Positions 15,787-25,033 are shown, counted from the stretch's first letter. The stretch is DNA of 63,134 nt from Amycolatopsis orientalis DSM 43388 (GCF_000411975.1 NZ_ASXG01000004.1:1-63134); one strand, 5' to 3'. Program-made: numbers and translations. Notes: a model not told the origin generated them from the sequence alone.

Positions 15787-17841
15787 TCAATCCCGTGCGC
15801 CGCGCCGGTTCAGCTCCTCGACTACCGCCGCGTCCACGAACGTCCGGGCGGCCACCTCGCCGTCCGCTTCCAGCCACAGATGCAGCCGCGCCGGACCGCC
15901 GGGAGCCGGGACGGTCAGCGGGAACGCGTCGCTGAGCCGGAACGGTTTCGCTTGCGCGGCAAGAGAAGCCGAAGCCGAGGGCAGGCCACGCGAGCCCGAC
16001 GCGCCCCACCCCGCGTGCAGCGTTCCCGCGATCGGTTCCTGGCCGGTGTGCGAGACGTGCACCTCCAGGGTCAACGGCCCGGTCGGGACCGGCAGGTCGG
16101 CGCCGGCGTGCGCGGGCACCAGGTCGACCACCAGCGTCGTCTCCGCGAAGGCGTCGGCCGGGTTCAGCCCGCCCCAGTCCTTCGGCCGCCGGTGCGCGTC
16201 CAGCAGGCCCGCCATTTCGTGTTCGACGTCGGTCAGTTCCGTGTAGATGTAGCCCGAGAACCGGTCGTGCCTGCGGATTTCCTGGGTCTGCCAGCGCACG
16301 TGCCACGCCCGTTCCAGGCTGGTGAACCCGGCGCCGTACTCGCTGTTCAGCACCGGCACGCCGGAGCGCGGGAAGCCGGCCGAACCGTAGAACGATTTGT
16401 CGACCAGGAAATCCGGCCGGAGCTTGACCTCGAACGTCTCCCGCTCCCCAGCCGCGAGGGCGGCGACGTTTTCCGCCCAGCGGCGCGGGTTTTCGTCGTA
16501 GTAGTGCCAGTCGACGAGGTCCGTCTTGACGTGCGCCCAGCCGGAGTTCTCCACGATCGGCCGGGTGTCGTCGAGCGAGCGCATGAGGTCGTACGCGTGC
16601 TCGGCCGCCGCGGCGCGCTCCGGGCTCCCGGGGATGTCCCAGTCGAGGCCCCATTCTTCGTTGTACAGGCCCCAGATCACGATCGACGGATGGTTGCCGT
16701 CGCGGCGCACGAGATCGGGCAGCTGTGCTTCGAAAGCCGCCGCGGCCGCCGGGCTGAACCGGCTCGGGCCCGGCGGTTCGGCCCAGACCAGCATCCCGAT
16801 CCGGTCCGCGTAGTCCAGCCACCGCGGCTCCTCGGCCTTGAGATGCTTGCGCACCAGGGAAAAGCCGAGTTCCCGCGCCAGGTCAAGATCGCGGACCAGC
16901 GCTTCGTCGTCCGGGGCGGTGAGCCCGCTCTCCGGCCAGTAGCCCTGGTCGAGCACGCCCCGCACGTACAGCCGTTCCCCGTTGAGGTACAGCGCTTCGC
17001 CGCGCGTTTCGATCCGGCGCAATCCCCCGGTCACGGTCAGCCGGTCAGCGTAGTCGCCCTCGCCCACGCGCACTTCGATGGAGTAGAGATGCGGCGATTC
17101 CGGGCTCCACAACCGCGGTTCGGGAACGTCCAGCCGTCCGGAGAACCGCCCGTCGCGCACCGGAAGGACGATCTCGCGCCCTTCGAGCCGAGCGACCACG
17201 ACCGCACTGTCCGGCGCGTCGCCCGCGAGTTCGCCGGCGAGGTCGAACCCGGTCAGCGAATCTCCGCGCACCGAGACCTCCGCGGCATACGTGCGACCGC
17301 GTGCCTCCAGCCAGACGGGCTGCCAGATTCCCGACGTCGGCGTGAACGACACGCCGTCGTAGTCGTCGCGCGGGATCGAACGCTGTTTGCCGTGCGGGAT
17401 TTCCCGTTTGTCCGCCGGTGCTTCGACCTCGACGGTCAGTTCGGCCGGCCGGCCCGGTTCCAGCACGTCGGTGACGTCGAACTCGAACGAGCTGTGCCCG
17501 CCGACGTGCGAGCCGATCGGCACGCCGTCGATCGAGACGACCGCCCGGTGGTGCACCGCGCCGAAGCACAGCACCACGCGGTGTCCGGACCACTCCGGCG
17601 GAACGGTGACGGTGCGCGCGTAGACCACGTGCGGCAGCCAGGTCCGCTGCACGCCGGAAGCCGCGGTCTCCCACGCGAACGGGACCACGATCGAGTCGGG
17701 CGCTCCGTCGTCGGCGGTGAATCTCCAGCGGCCGTTCAGGGTGAGCCACCGCGCGGACCGGTCCCGGTCGGGACGCGGATACCCGGGCCGCGCGACCGCC
17801 TCCGCGACGGTCGGCTCGGCGGCGTTCTCGGCAATCGTCAT
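15787..17841 (-). CDS. GH2 family glycoside hydrolase
   Basis: 684-residue cytoplasmic GH2 enzyme (beta-galactosidase/glucuronidase/mannosidase group). A jelly-roll sugar-binding domain is at about 30-180, an Ig-like domain at 185-275 and a TIM barrel at 280-600. Acid/base E395 is in GLYNEEWG and nucleophile E501 in NSEYGAG. A short beta domain ends the protein. No signal peptide, so it should cleave oligosaccharides after import. The ATG at 17841 is 5 bp after the stop of the permease gene, and the gene is the last of a four-gene importer operon. Sugar specificity is not evident. The presence of a GH93-like secreted enzyme suggests plant side-chain glycans. The 3' end is duplicated just downstream. 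Confidence 0.87.
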   Translation of the reverse strand: MTIAENAAEPTVAEAVARPGYPRPDRDRSARWLTLNGRWRFTADDGAPDSIVVPFAWETAASGVQRTWLPHVVYARTVTVPPEWSGHRVVLCFGAVHHRAVVSIDGVPIGSHVGGHSSFEFDVTDVLEPGRPAELTVEVEAPADKREIPHGKQRSIPRDDYDGVSFTPTSGIWQPVWLEARGRTYAAEVSVRGDSLTGFDLAGELAGDAPDSAVVVARLEGREIVLPVRDGRFSGRLDVPEPRLWSPESPHLYSIEVRVGEGDYADRLTVTGGLRRIETRGEALYLNGERLYVRGVLDQGYWPESGLTAPDDEALVRDLDLARELGFSLVRKHLKAEEPRWLDYADRIGMLVWAEPPGPSRFSPAAAAAFEAQLPDLVRRDGNHPSIVIWGLYNEEWGLDWDIPGSPERAAAAEHAYDLMRSLDDTRPIVENSGWAHVKTDLVDWHYYDENPRRWAENVAALAAGERETFEVKLRPDFLVDKSFYGSAGFPRSGVPVLNSEYGAGFTSLERAWHVRWQTQEIRRHDRFSGYIYTELTDVEHEMAGLLDAHRRPKDWGGLNPADAFAETTLVVDLVPAHAGADLPVPTGPLTLEVHVSHTGQEPIAGTLHAGWGASGSRGLPSASASLAAQAKPFRLSDAFPLTVPAPGGPARLHLWLEADGEVAARTFVDAAVVEELNRRGARD

Positions 17842-17846
17842 GTGTG

Positions 17847-18722
17847 TCAGCCCTTTACGCTTCCGGCGAGGATGCCGTTGATGAAATGCTTCTGCAGCAC
17901 GATGAACAGGATCAGGAGCGGGACGAGCGCGAGCGACGCGGCGGCCAGCAGCTCGCCGGTGACCGTCGCGTAGTCGGCGTCGACGCGGTTGCCCGAGATG
18001 TTCTGGGCCAGCGTCGAGAGCACCACCTGGAGGGTGGCCATCCGGCTGGAGCTGGCCGCCACGACCGGCCAGACGAAATCGTTGTAGATGTTCATGATCG
18101 TCAGCACGCCGAGCCCGGCCAGGCCCGGCCGGATCGCCGGGACGACCACCCGCCAGAAGATGCCGAACTCGCCGCAGCCGTCGACGCGGGCGGCGTCGAG
18201 CAGTTCGTCCGGGACCGCCGCGATCACCTGGCGCATCCAGAAGATCGCGAACGCGTCGACCGAACCGGGCAGGATCAGCGCCTGGTAGGTGTTGACCCAG
18301 CCGAGTTCCTTCATCTCCAGCAGCAGCGGGATGATCAGCACGATCGTCGGCAGCATCAGCGTCAGCAGCACCGTCCCGAAGATCAGGTTCCGCCCCGCGA
18401 AGCGGTACTTCGCGAACGCGTACGCCGCCAGCGGCGCGCAGAACATCGTGATCGCGCCCTTCGCCGCGAGCACGACGCCGGTGTTGAGGAACCCGCTGCC
18501 GATCGGGACGTCCTGGAACATCCCGCGGAAATTGGCGAGGGTGAAGGTGGCCGGATCGAATCCGAGCGGGTCCCGGATGATCTCGCCCGCCGGTTTGAAC
18601 GACGAGAGGATCGCCCACGCCACCGGGGCGAGCAGGGCGACGGTCAGCACGATCAGGAACGCGTGCGAGCCGAGCAGCGGCCGGGCGGTGGTCCGCCGGG
18701 CGCGGACGCCGAGGGTGGTCAT
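17847..18722 (-). CDS. Carbohydrate ABC permease (MalG-like)
   Basis: 291-residue CUT1-family permease with six helices. The EAA motif region is DAARVDGCGEFGIFWRVVVPAIRPGL at about residues 182-207, the contact site for an MsmK/MalK-type ATPase not encoded here. The start ATG at 18722 is 1 bp from the preceding permease's stop. It pairs with that MalF-like subunit. As in many actinomycetes, a shared multitask ATPase is assumed. Confidence 0.9.
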   Translation of the reverse strand: MTTLGVRARRTTARPLLGSHAFLIVLTVALLAPVAWAILSSFKPAGEIIRDPLGFDPATFTLANFRGMFQDVPIGSGFLNTGVVLAAKGAITMFCAPLAAYAFAKYRFAGRNLIFGTVLLTLMLPTIVLIIPLLLEMKELGWVNTYQALILPGSVDAFAIFWMRQVIAAVPDELLDAARVDGCGEFGIFWRVVVPAIRPGLAGLGVLTIMNIYNDFVWPVVAASSSRMATLQVVLSTLAQNISGNRVDADYATVTGELLAAASLALVPLLILFIVLQKHFINGILAGSVKG

Positions 18723-18723
18723 G

Positions 18724-19680
18724 TCAGTCCTCCGCTCGCAGCATCCGCACGAAAAGCAGCGACACCGCCATCACGACGATCACCAGCAGGAACGAGTTCG
18801 CCGCCCCGGTGCCGAGGTCCGCGCGGGTGATGTGCTGGTAGAGGTAGAGCCCGGCGGTGGTGGTCGAGGTGTACGGTCCGCCCTTCGTCACCACGTACGG
18901 TTCGGCGAACATCTGGAACACCGCCAGCGTCTGCAGGACGACGCTGAACATCAGCGAACGGCGCAGCAGCGGAACAGTGATCGACCACAGTTGCCGCACC
19001 CGGCCGGCCCCGTCGAGCGAGGCCGCCTCGTACAGGCCGCGGTCGATCTGCTGGAGTCCGGAAAGGACGATCAGCACCACGAACCCGGTGGTTTTCCAGA
19101 GAAACAGCAACGCGAGCGTTGGTTTCGCCCATCCGCTCGTGACGAGCCAGCCGACCGGCGGCAGCCCGACCGCGCCGAGCAGCGCGTTCACCGCGCCGTT
19201 GTCCTGGTCGAACAGCACGATCCAGATCTGCGCGACCGCGACCAGCGGCGTCACGAACGGCACGACGAACGCCACCCGGTAGAAGCCGCGCAGCCGCTTG
19301 ATCGCGTTGAGCAGCACCGCCACAAGCACCGCCAGCACGATCTGCGCCGGGACGATCAGCAGCCACAGCACGCCGGAATTGCCCAGCGACGACCAAAAGC
19401 CGCCGTTGGTCAGCAGGTACCGGTAGTTGTCGAGGCCGACCCAGTGCGCGGCGCCGGAGCCGTGCCAGTCGGTGAAGCTCAGGCGCAGCGTGAAAAACAG
19501 CGGGTAGACGCTGAACGCCAAGAACACCAGCACGAACGGCAGCACGAAGACATACGGGGCGAGCCGGCGGCGCAACGGCAGGGCGCTCCGCCGCCGACGG
19601 GGCGCCCGGGTTCGCCGGGCGACAGCCGGCGGCGGTTCCCGGAGCGCCTTCGCCGGGACGGAAACGGATCGAGTGGTCAT
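18724..19680 (-). CDS. Carbohydrate ABC permease (MalF-like)
   Basis: 318-residue CUT1-family permease. An Arg-rich cytoplasmic tail of about 40 residues precedes the first helix (YVFVLPFVLVFLAFSVYPLFF). The EAA loop is EAASLDGAGRVRQLWSITVPLLRRSL at about residues 228-252. Its ATG (19680) overlaps the stop of the binding-protein gene as ATGA, giving tight operon coupling. Forms the import pore with the MalG-like subunit. Confidence 0.9.
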   Translation of the reverse strand: MTTRSVSVPAKALREPPPAVARRTRAPRRRRSALPLRRRLAPYVFVLPFVLVFLAFSVYPLFFTLRLSFTDWHGSGAAHWVGLDNYRYLLTNGGFWSSLGNSGVLWLLIVPAQIVLAVLVAVLLNAIKRLRGFYRVAFVVPFVTPLVAVAQIWIVLFDQDNGAVNALLGAVGLPPVGWLVTSGWAKPTLALLFLWKTTGFVVLIVLSGLQQIDRGLYEAASLDGAGRVRQLWSITVPLLRRSLMFSVVLQTLAVFQMFAEPYVVTKGGPYTSTTTAGLYLYQHITRADLGTGAANSFLLVIVVMAVSLLFVRMLRAED

Positions 19681-21059
19681 TTGCGGTCGATCAGGTTGGT
19701 CTGGATGTCCTTGCCCGCCTGGTCGATCACCTGCTGCGGGGCGAGCGCGCCGTCCAGCATTTTCTGCAGGTCGGTGCCGAGGTAGTCGACCGCGCCGGAC
19801 CACCAGGCCGGGATCGGCGCGCCGCCGGGGATTTCCCGGCTCGCCTCGACCGCGGTCTTCCACAGGTCCTGGCCGCCCATCGCGTCGATCGGGCGGAACA
19901 GCGGTTTCGCCGGGTCGGCGGCGGGCCGGTACGCCGGGATCGACGTGTTCAGGCCGCCCGGGTAGACCGAGTTCGGGCCGTAGACGCCGGTGTAGCCGGC
20001 CTGGTCGAACGCCAGGAAGCGGTAGAACAGCCAAGCCAGCTTCGGGTTCTTGGCGTCCTTGGGGATGACGAACGACGAGCCGCCCATCGCGCCGCTGCGC
20101 GCGCCGCCCGCGGTCCACGCCGGCAACGGCATCGCCCGCCAGTCGCCCTTCGTCGCCGTCAGCTGCTGCTGCGGGGCGAAATCGAACCAGATCGCCCACG
20201 GGTAGAAGACCTCGTCGCCGGAGTCGAGTGCGCTGACGTCGCTGGGCTTGAGGTACTCCGCGCGGGTGCCGAGCCCGTCCTTCCGCACGGTGTCGAGCCA
20301 GGTCAGGATCTGGTGGTACTGCGGCGAATTCAGCCGCAGCGCGCCGTCCGGACCGGCGAGGCTGGTGCCGAGCTGGCTGGCGAACATCTCGAGCTGGAGC
20401 TGGCTGTTGAAGGCGTTCTGCTCCAGGTGGATCGGCTTCGCTCCCGGCTTGTACTGCTGGTACTTCTTCGCCGCGGCGAGCAGATCGTCGTACGTCTTGA
20501 TGCCGTTCGGGTCGATCCCGGCCGCGCTGAGCGCCTTGGCGTTGTAGAACAGCAGCCCGGGGTCGAGGTCGAAGGGCACGCCGTAGATGCCGCCGCCCAC
20601 GGTGTTGACGTCGACCTTCTGCTTGGCGATGTCCTTGGTGTAGGGCGCGAGCACGTCCTTGAGATTCCACAGGTGGCTGACGTAGCCGCCGACCTTGGCG
20701 TCGTCGAGGAAGACGCCGTCGGGCACGTCGGTGCCGGTGATCAGCGTGTTCTGCAGCTTGGAGTCGATGTCGACGGCCTCGTGCCTGACCGTGACGCCGG
20801 GGTATTTCGCGGTGAACTTCTTGATCGCGGAGTCGAAGACCTTGTACAGGTCGCCGGAGCGGTCCCAGATGGTGATCTCGCCCTTCGGCGCGTCGTCCGC
20901 CGGGGCCTGCAGGACCGCGCTGTCCGCGGCGCCGCCGGAGCCGATGTCCGGGCCGCAGCCGGTCAGCCCGGCGACGAGCAGGGCCGCCGCCGCGACCGTT
21001 CCGCCGCGGCGCGCGAGGAGGCGGGCGGTGCGTCCGCTCCGTCCGAGAGTGGATTTCAT
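19677..21059 (-). CDS. Sugar ABC transporter substrate-binding lipoprotein
   Basis: 460-residue family 1 extracellular solute-binding lipoprotein with lipobox LTGCG at about residues 32-36. The mature part opens with GEITIWDRSGDLYKVFDSAIKKF, typical of oligosaccharide receptors. The ATG at 21059 has AAGGAG 4 nt upstream. First gene of the importer/GH2 operon, transcribed away from lacI. The 136-bp shared region carries the paired operators. It should capture the sugar released by the secreted hydrolase, although this is inferred from context only. Confidence 0.9.
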   Translation of the reverse strand: MKSTLGRSGRTARLLARRGGTVAAAALLVAGLTGCGPDIGSGGAADSAVLQAPADDAPKGEITIWDRSGDLYKVFDSAIKKFTAKYPGVTVRHEAVDIDSKLQNTLITGTDVPDGVFLDDAKVGGYVSHLWNLKDVLAPYTKDIAKQKVDVNTVGGGIYGVPFDLDPGLLFYNAKALSAAGIDPNGIKTYDDLLAAAKKYQQYKPGAKPIHLEQNAFNSQLQLEMFASQLGTSLAGPDGALRLNSPQYHQILTWLDTVRKDGLGTRAEYLKPSDVSALDSGDEVFYPWAIWFDFAPQQQLTATKGDWRAMPLPAWTAGGARSGAMGGSSFVIPKDAKNPKLAWLFYRFLAFDQAGYTGVYGPNSVYPGGLNTSIPAYRPAADPAKPLFRPIDAMGGQDLWKTAVEASREIPGGAPIPAWWSGAVDYLGTDLQKMLDGALAPQQVIDQAGKDIQTNLIDRK

Positions 21060-21116
21060 GGCACTCCTTTGTGCGGGACGGTGACAAGGCGGCGCGCGGA
21101 GAGGGGCACCGCTCTT

Positions 21117-21161
21117 TTGCCATCGTACGCAAACTCTACGACATGCTTGCACACGTTGCAA
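21117..21161. promoter_or_regulatory. Paired LacI-family operators between importer operon and lacI
   Basis: TTGCCATCGTACGCAA (21117-21132) and TTGCACACGTTGCAA (21147-21161), CG centres 30 bp apart, lie between the divergent binding-protein and LacI genes. They are near-copies of the pair at 13469-13516. The placement suits autoregulation and control of the importer operon. Confidence 0.8.
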
Positions 21162-21195
21162 AAGGTAGGGTGTCTTCCGGACGAAGGGGGTCTTC

Positions 21196-22209
21196 ATGGC
21201 GGCGACGTTGCGGGACGTGGCGGATCGGGCGCAGGTTTCGGTGCGGACGGTGTCGAACGTCGTCAGCGGCTACGAGCACGTGAGCGCCAAGATGCGCCAG
21301 CGCGTGCTGCGGGCCATCGAGGAGCTCGGCTACGTCCCGAATCCGGTCGCGCGCACGCTGCGCACGGGCAAGACCGGCCTGCTCTCGCTGGTCGTGCCGG
21401 AAATCGACGTGCCGTACTTCAGCCAGCTCGCGCGCGAGGTCATCGACGCCGCCGCGGGGCTCGGCTTCCAGGTGATGATCGATCAGACCGGGCACGACCA
21501 CGAGCGGGAACGCCAGCTGCTGCGCGGCGGGGGCAGGCGCAACCTGTTCGACGGCATGCTGTTCGCGCCGCTCGCGACGAGCGACGAACTGCGCGACGTC
21601 GACCCGGCCCGGTCGTCGCCGCTGATCCTGCTCGGCGAGCATGTCTTCGACCAGCGCTTCGACCACGTGGCGATCGACAACGTCCTCGCGGCCCACGACG
21701 CGACGAAGCACCTGCTCGACCGCGGCCGCACCCGCATCGCCGCGATCGGCGCCCAGCCGAAACAGACCTACGCCACCCCGCTGCAACGCACCGAGGGCTT
21801 CCGGAAAGCCCTGGCGGAGCGCGGGCTCGAACCGGTGAACGCGCTGCAACGCACCGCCGCCCACTACGGCCGCGCCGACGGCTACGCCGCCGCGACCTCC
21901 CTGCTGCGCAAGTCACCGCCGCCGGACGCGATCTTCTGCTACTCCGACCTCCTCGCGATGGGCGCGATGCGCGCGGTGTTCGACGCCGGTCTGCGCGTGC
22001 CGGAAGACGTGGCGATCATCGGCATCGACGACATCGAGGAAGGGCGCTACTCCCGTCCCTCGCTGAGCACCGTTTCCCTGGACACGCCGTTCATCGCCCG
22101 AACGGCCGTGGCCCGTCTCGCCGCGCGGATCGAGGACCCCGGGCTGCCGGCGGAGGAGTTCATCGCACCGCATACGCTGCTCGCCCGGGAAAGCACCGAA
22201 AGCAGCTGA
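21196..22209 (+). CDS. LacI family transcriptional regulator
   Basis: 337-residue repressor. The N-terminal helix-turn-helix is TLRDVADRAQVSVRTVSNVVSG at about residues 4-25, with hinge helix region NPVARTLRTGKT. A periplasmic-binding-protein-like effector domain runs from residue 60 to the end (SDLLAMGAMRA, IIGIDDIEEGRYSRPSLSTV). AAGGGGG precedes the ATG at 21196. Divergent from the sugar importer/GH2 operon with two operators in between. A third and fourth site lie before the secreted hydrolase. I infer that a sugar released from that polymer is the inducer. Confidence 0.9.
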   Translation: MAATLRDVADRAQVSVRTVSNVVSGYEHVSAKMRQRVLRAIEELGYVPNPVARTLRTGKTGLLSLVVPEIDVPYFSQLAREVIDAAAGLGFQVMIDQTGHDHERERQLLRGGGRRNLFDGMLFAPLATSDELRDVDPARSSPLILLGEHVFDQRFDHVAIDNVLAAHDATKHLLDRGRTRIAAIGAQPKQTYATPLQRTEGFRKALAERGLEPVNALQRTAAHYGRADGYAAATSLLRKSPPPDAIFCYSDLLAMGAMRAVFDAGLRVPEDVAIIGIDDIEEGRYSRPSLSTVSLDTPFIARTAVARLAARIEDPGLPAEEFIAPHTLLARESTESS

Positions 22210-22220
22210 CCCGGCCTCGC

Positions 22221-23348
22221 TCAACCCGCCCGGTCCGTTCCCTCCCCGCGAACCGGCTCCGCACCCGCCGGCCACCGCTCTTCCAGCCGCCCCAGCTTCC
22301 ACACCCCGATCGCGATCGCCCAGCCGAGCGCGAACACTCCGACGATGCCGAACCCCATCCGGTTCACGTCGAGTTCGGCGACCCAGTCCCAGAGCCCGCC
22401 GGTCAGGCCGAGCTTTTCGGCCAGTACGGACAAGAGCTCGACCGTGCCGATGAGCAGCGCGACCGCGACGGACAAGCCGGTGAGCGTCAGGTTGTAGTAG
22501 ACCTTGCGCAGCGGCTGAGACAGCGCCCAGCCGTAGGCGTAGTTCATGAACGATCCGTCGATGGTGTCGAGCAGCGACATGCCTGCCGCGAAGAGGACGG
22601 GCAGGCACATCACGGCGTACCAAGGGAGTCCGGCGCCGACGCTCGTGCCGGCGAGCACCAGCAGGGCGATTTCGCTGACCGTGTCGAAGCCCAGTCCGAA
22701 CAGGATGCCGACCGGGTAGATCTGCCACGGCGCGGAGATCGCGCGCATCGTCCGGCGCAGGATCCGGGTGACGAAACCGCGGTTCTCCAGGTGCGTGTCC
22801 AGCGCGGCCTCGTCGTACTCGCCCCGGCGCATCCGGCGGAACACGCGGACGATCCCGACGAGCACGACCAGATTGACGATGCCGAGCAGCCACAGGAACC
22901 CGCCGGACACGACCGTGCCGATCAGGCCGCCGAACTTCCGCAGCGGCGACCCGTCGTCGGCCAGTTCGATGCCCAGCGTCCGGATCCCGGACGCGAGCAG
23001 CAGCGTCAGCACGACCACCACGGTGGAATGCCCGAGGGAGAACCAGAATCCCACTGAGAGCGGGCGTTTGCCCTCGGCGATCAGCTTGCGCGTGGTGTTG
23101 TCGATCGCGGCGATGTGGTCGGCGTCGAAGGCGTGCCGCAGCCCGAGCAGGTAGGCGGTCAGCCCGGTCCCGGCGCCGAACACTCCCGTCCCGATCCGGT
23201 AGTGGCCCGGGACGACGAGCAGGAGCAGCACGCCCCAGCCCACGACGTGCAGCAGGGCGATGAACGCGGCCATCCCGCCGACGTGCGCCCGTTCCCGGCG
23301 CGACAGCGGGCGGCGCGTTTCCGGGCGGGTACTCGCGATCGACGTCAT
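22221..23348 (-). CDS. nicT: NiCoT family nickel/cobalt permease
   Basis: 375-residue membrane protein of the NiCoT (HoxN/NixA/NicT) family, a high-affinity Ni2+/Co2+ importer. The diagnostic helix-2 motif LRHAFDADHIAAIDN lies at about residues 70-84, followed by the family motifs FSLGHSTVV and LGFDTVSE. About eight helices with a charged central loop are visible. The ATG at 23348 has GAGGTG 8 nt upstream. It is divergent from the methanol dehydrogenase gene, and two copies of that locus's palindrome lie in the shared 325-bp gap. No cobalamin or NiCo riboswitch was seen. Ni versus Co preference cannot be judged. Confidence 0.88.
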   Translation of the reverse strand: MTSIASTRPETRRPLSRRERAHVGGMAAFIALLHVVGWGVLLLLVVPGHYRIGTGVFGAGTGLTAYLLGLRHAFDADHIAAIDNTTRKLIAEGKRPLSVGFWFSLGHSTVVVVLTLLLASGIRTLGIELADDGSPLRKFGGLIGTVVSGGFLWLLGIVNLVVLVGIVRVFRRMRRGEYDEAALDTHLENRGFVTRILRRTMRAISAPWQIYPVGILFGLGFDTVSEIALLVLAGTSVGAGLPWYAVMCLPVLFAAGMSLLDTIDGSFMNYAYGWALSQPLRKVYYNLTLTGLSVAVALLIGTVELLSVLAEKLGLTGGLWDWVAELDVNRMGFGIVGVFALGWAIAIGVWKLGRLEERWPAGAEPVRGEGTDRAG

Positions 23349-23432
23349 CAGGCATCACCTCAGGTTTCGCGGGCGCGGGCCGGTCCTCCGCCCGACGGTA
23401 GGTCCCGCCGGACCCGGTTCTCGCCGTGCTTC

Positions 23433-23476
23433 CGGTCGCGGCGTACCTGTCCGGCCGGGCAGGTACGCCGCGACCG
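23433..23476. promoter_or_regulatory. 44-bp palindrome, mno-type operator A
   Basis: Two 21-bp arms (23433-23453 and 23456-23476) around a central GC match at 20 of 21 positions. The core is ACCTGTCCG-GC-CGGGCAGGT. The same core forms the centre of a 36-bp palindrome at 32771-32806. It lies between two divergent gene starts, so it is an operator rather than a terminator. Confidence 0.75.
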
Positions 23477-23482
23477 CGCCGC

Positions 23483-23505
23483 GCACCTGGCCGATCGGAC
23501 AGGCG
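23483..23505. promoter_or_regulatory. Weaker copy of the mno-type operator (B)
   Basis: GCACCTGGCCG-AT-CGGACAGGCG keeps most of the ACCTGTCCG-NN-CGGACAGGT core with a few mismatches, centred 40 bp from operator A. Probably a lower-affinity site for the same regulator. Confidence 0.5.
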
Positions 23506-23673
23506 GGCCCCGTCCGATCGTGCCGAGCACGGTCTCCGGACGGCCGGGATCGGCCCGCGCCGGGTTCCCGGACCGCGGCGCGGCGCCTAGCTTTCCGGAT
23601 GTCCGTGCTCTTGCCGGAGCAGCCGCCCGCCGCACGCACGTCGCCCGGACGTGCGGAGAGGACCAGTGCGATC

Positions 23674-24966
23674 ATGCAGGTCGATGAGCTGTTGAAACCG
23701 TTTCCCATCAAGGAGTTCCACCCGTTCCCCCGGGCGTTGCTCGGTCCCGGCTCGCACGAGCTGATCGGGCCGGAAGCGCTCAAGATGGGGTTCAAGAAGG
23801 TGCTGGTCATGACGTCCGGCCTGCGCGGCACGGACATCGTGCACAAGATCGTGGAGTCGATGAAATACCACGGTCTCGAGGTCGTCGTGTACGACCAGGT
23901 GGAGTCGAATCCCAAGGACTACAACGTCATGGACGCCGTGACGCTGTACCAGGAGAACAAGTGCGATTCGTTCGTCTCGATCGGCGGCGGGTCCTCGCAC
24001 GACGCCTGCAAGGGCGCGCGCATCTCGGTCGCGCACGACGGCCGCAACGTCAACGAGTTCGAGGGGTTCAACAAATCCGAGAACCCGAAGAACCCGCCGC
24101 ACATCGCGGTGTCCACCACCGCGGGCACCGGTTCCGAGACGTCGTGGGCCTACGTCATCACCGACACCACGACCGACCCGGAGAACCCGCACAAGTACGT
24201 GGCGTTCGACGACGCGTCGGTCACCACGCTGGCGATCGACGACCCGGTCCTCTACTACGACTGCCCGATCGACTACACCGCGCAGTGCGGTTTCGACGTG
24301 CTGGCGCACGCCTCCGAACCGTACGTGTCCCGGCTGAACTTCGAGCCGTCGCTGGGCAACGCGCTGCACGCGATCAAGCTGACCGGGGAGAATCTGCGGG
24401 CCGCGGTGTGGAACGGCCAGGACCTGGCCGGCCGCGAAGGCATGATGTACGCCCAGTACATCGCCGCGCAGGCGTTCAACTCCGGCGGGCTCGGGATCAT
24501 CCACTCGATTTCGCACGCGGTGAGCGCGTTCTACGACACCCACCACGGCCTGAACAACGCGATCGCGCTGCCGCGGGTGTGGGCGTTCAACATGCCGGCC
24601 GCGTACAAGCGGTTCGCCGACATCGCCGAGGCGCTCGGCGTCGACACCTACGGCAAAACCGACGTGCAGGCCGCCGACGCCGCGCTGGCCGCGGCGATCC
24701 GGCTGCTGCGCGACGTGGGCATTCCGGAGAAGTTCACCGACGTCACCGCGGACTCCTACTCGAAGAACCGGCTGGGCCAGGGCCCGACGAAGTACTACGA
24801 GCGGGCGAAGGTGATCAAGGGCGACGACGCCGACGCGGACCGCATCACCAACCACGTCCTCGGCGACGCGTGCACCCCGGGCAACGCGAAGGAATGCACC
24901 TTCGACACGGTCCGCCCGGTCGTCGAGCACTGCCTCAATGGCGATCTCGACGACCTGCTCGGCTGA
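23674..24966 (+). CDS. mno: NDMA-dependent methanol dehydrogenase
   Basis: 430-residue iron-type (group III) alcohol dehydrogenase very similar along its length to the NDMA-dependent methanol dehydrogenases of Amycolatopsis methanolica and mycobacteria. It oxidises methanol and other primary alcohols with tightly bound NAD(P)H. In mycobacteria its physiological electron acceptor depends on mycofactocin. GGGSSHD (104-110) and STTAGTGSE (147-155) bind the cofactor. The predicted metal ligands are D208, H212, H277 and H291, with the spacing of the family. PIKEFHPFPRAL and the ESNPKDYNVM segment are hallmarks of the NDMA-dependent clade. The ATG at 23674 follows GGAGAGGA. It heads an operon with the MoxR, VWA and methyltransferase genes. 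Confidence 0.9.
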   Translation: MQVDELLKPFPIKEFHPFPRALLGPGSHELIGPEALKMGFKKVLVMTSGLRGTDIVHKIVESMKYHGLEVVVYDQVESNPKDYNVMDAVTLYQENKCDSFVSIGGGSSHDACKGARISVAHDGRNVNEFEGFNKSENPKNPPHIAVSTTAGTGSETSWAYVITDTTTDPENPHKYVAFDDASVTTLAIDDPVLYYDCPIDYTAQCGFDVLAHASEPYVSRLNFEPSLGNALHAIKLTGENLRAAVWNGQDLAGREGMMYAQYIAAQAFNSGGLGIIHSISHAVSAFYDTHHGLNNAIALPRVWAFNMPAAYKRFADIAEALGVDTYGKTDVQAADAALAAAIRLLRDVGIPEKFTDVTADSYSKNRLGQGPTKYYERAKVIKGDDADADRITNHVLGDACTPGNAKECTFDTVRPVVEHCLNGDLDDLLG

Positions 24967-25033
24967 ACCCGCGCGGCGGGGCTCGCTCCGGCCCCGCCGC
25001 GCCTCCTCCCGACTTCGACGCACCGGAGGCGAC

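Larger units (their letters stand above)
23349..23673. promoter_or_regulatory. Divergent nicT-mno promoter region
   Basis: 325 bp shared by nicT and the methanol dehydrogenase operon. It contains the long palindrome at 23433-23476 and a weaker second copy at 23483-23505, whose centres are 40 bp apart. The remainder is GC-rich with no recognisable gene or riboswitch. Confidence 0.65.

Noticed and set aside
23349..23432. Cobalamin or NiCo riboswitch before nicT
   Set aside because: No conserved riboswitch boxes were recognisable; only the palindromic operators are evident.
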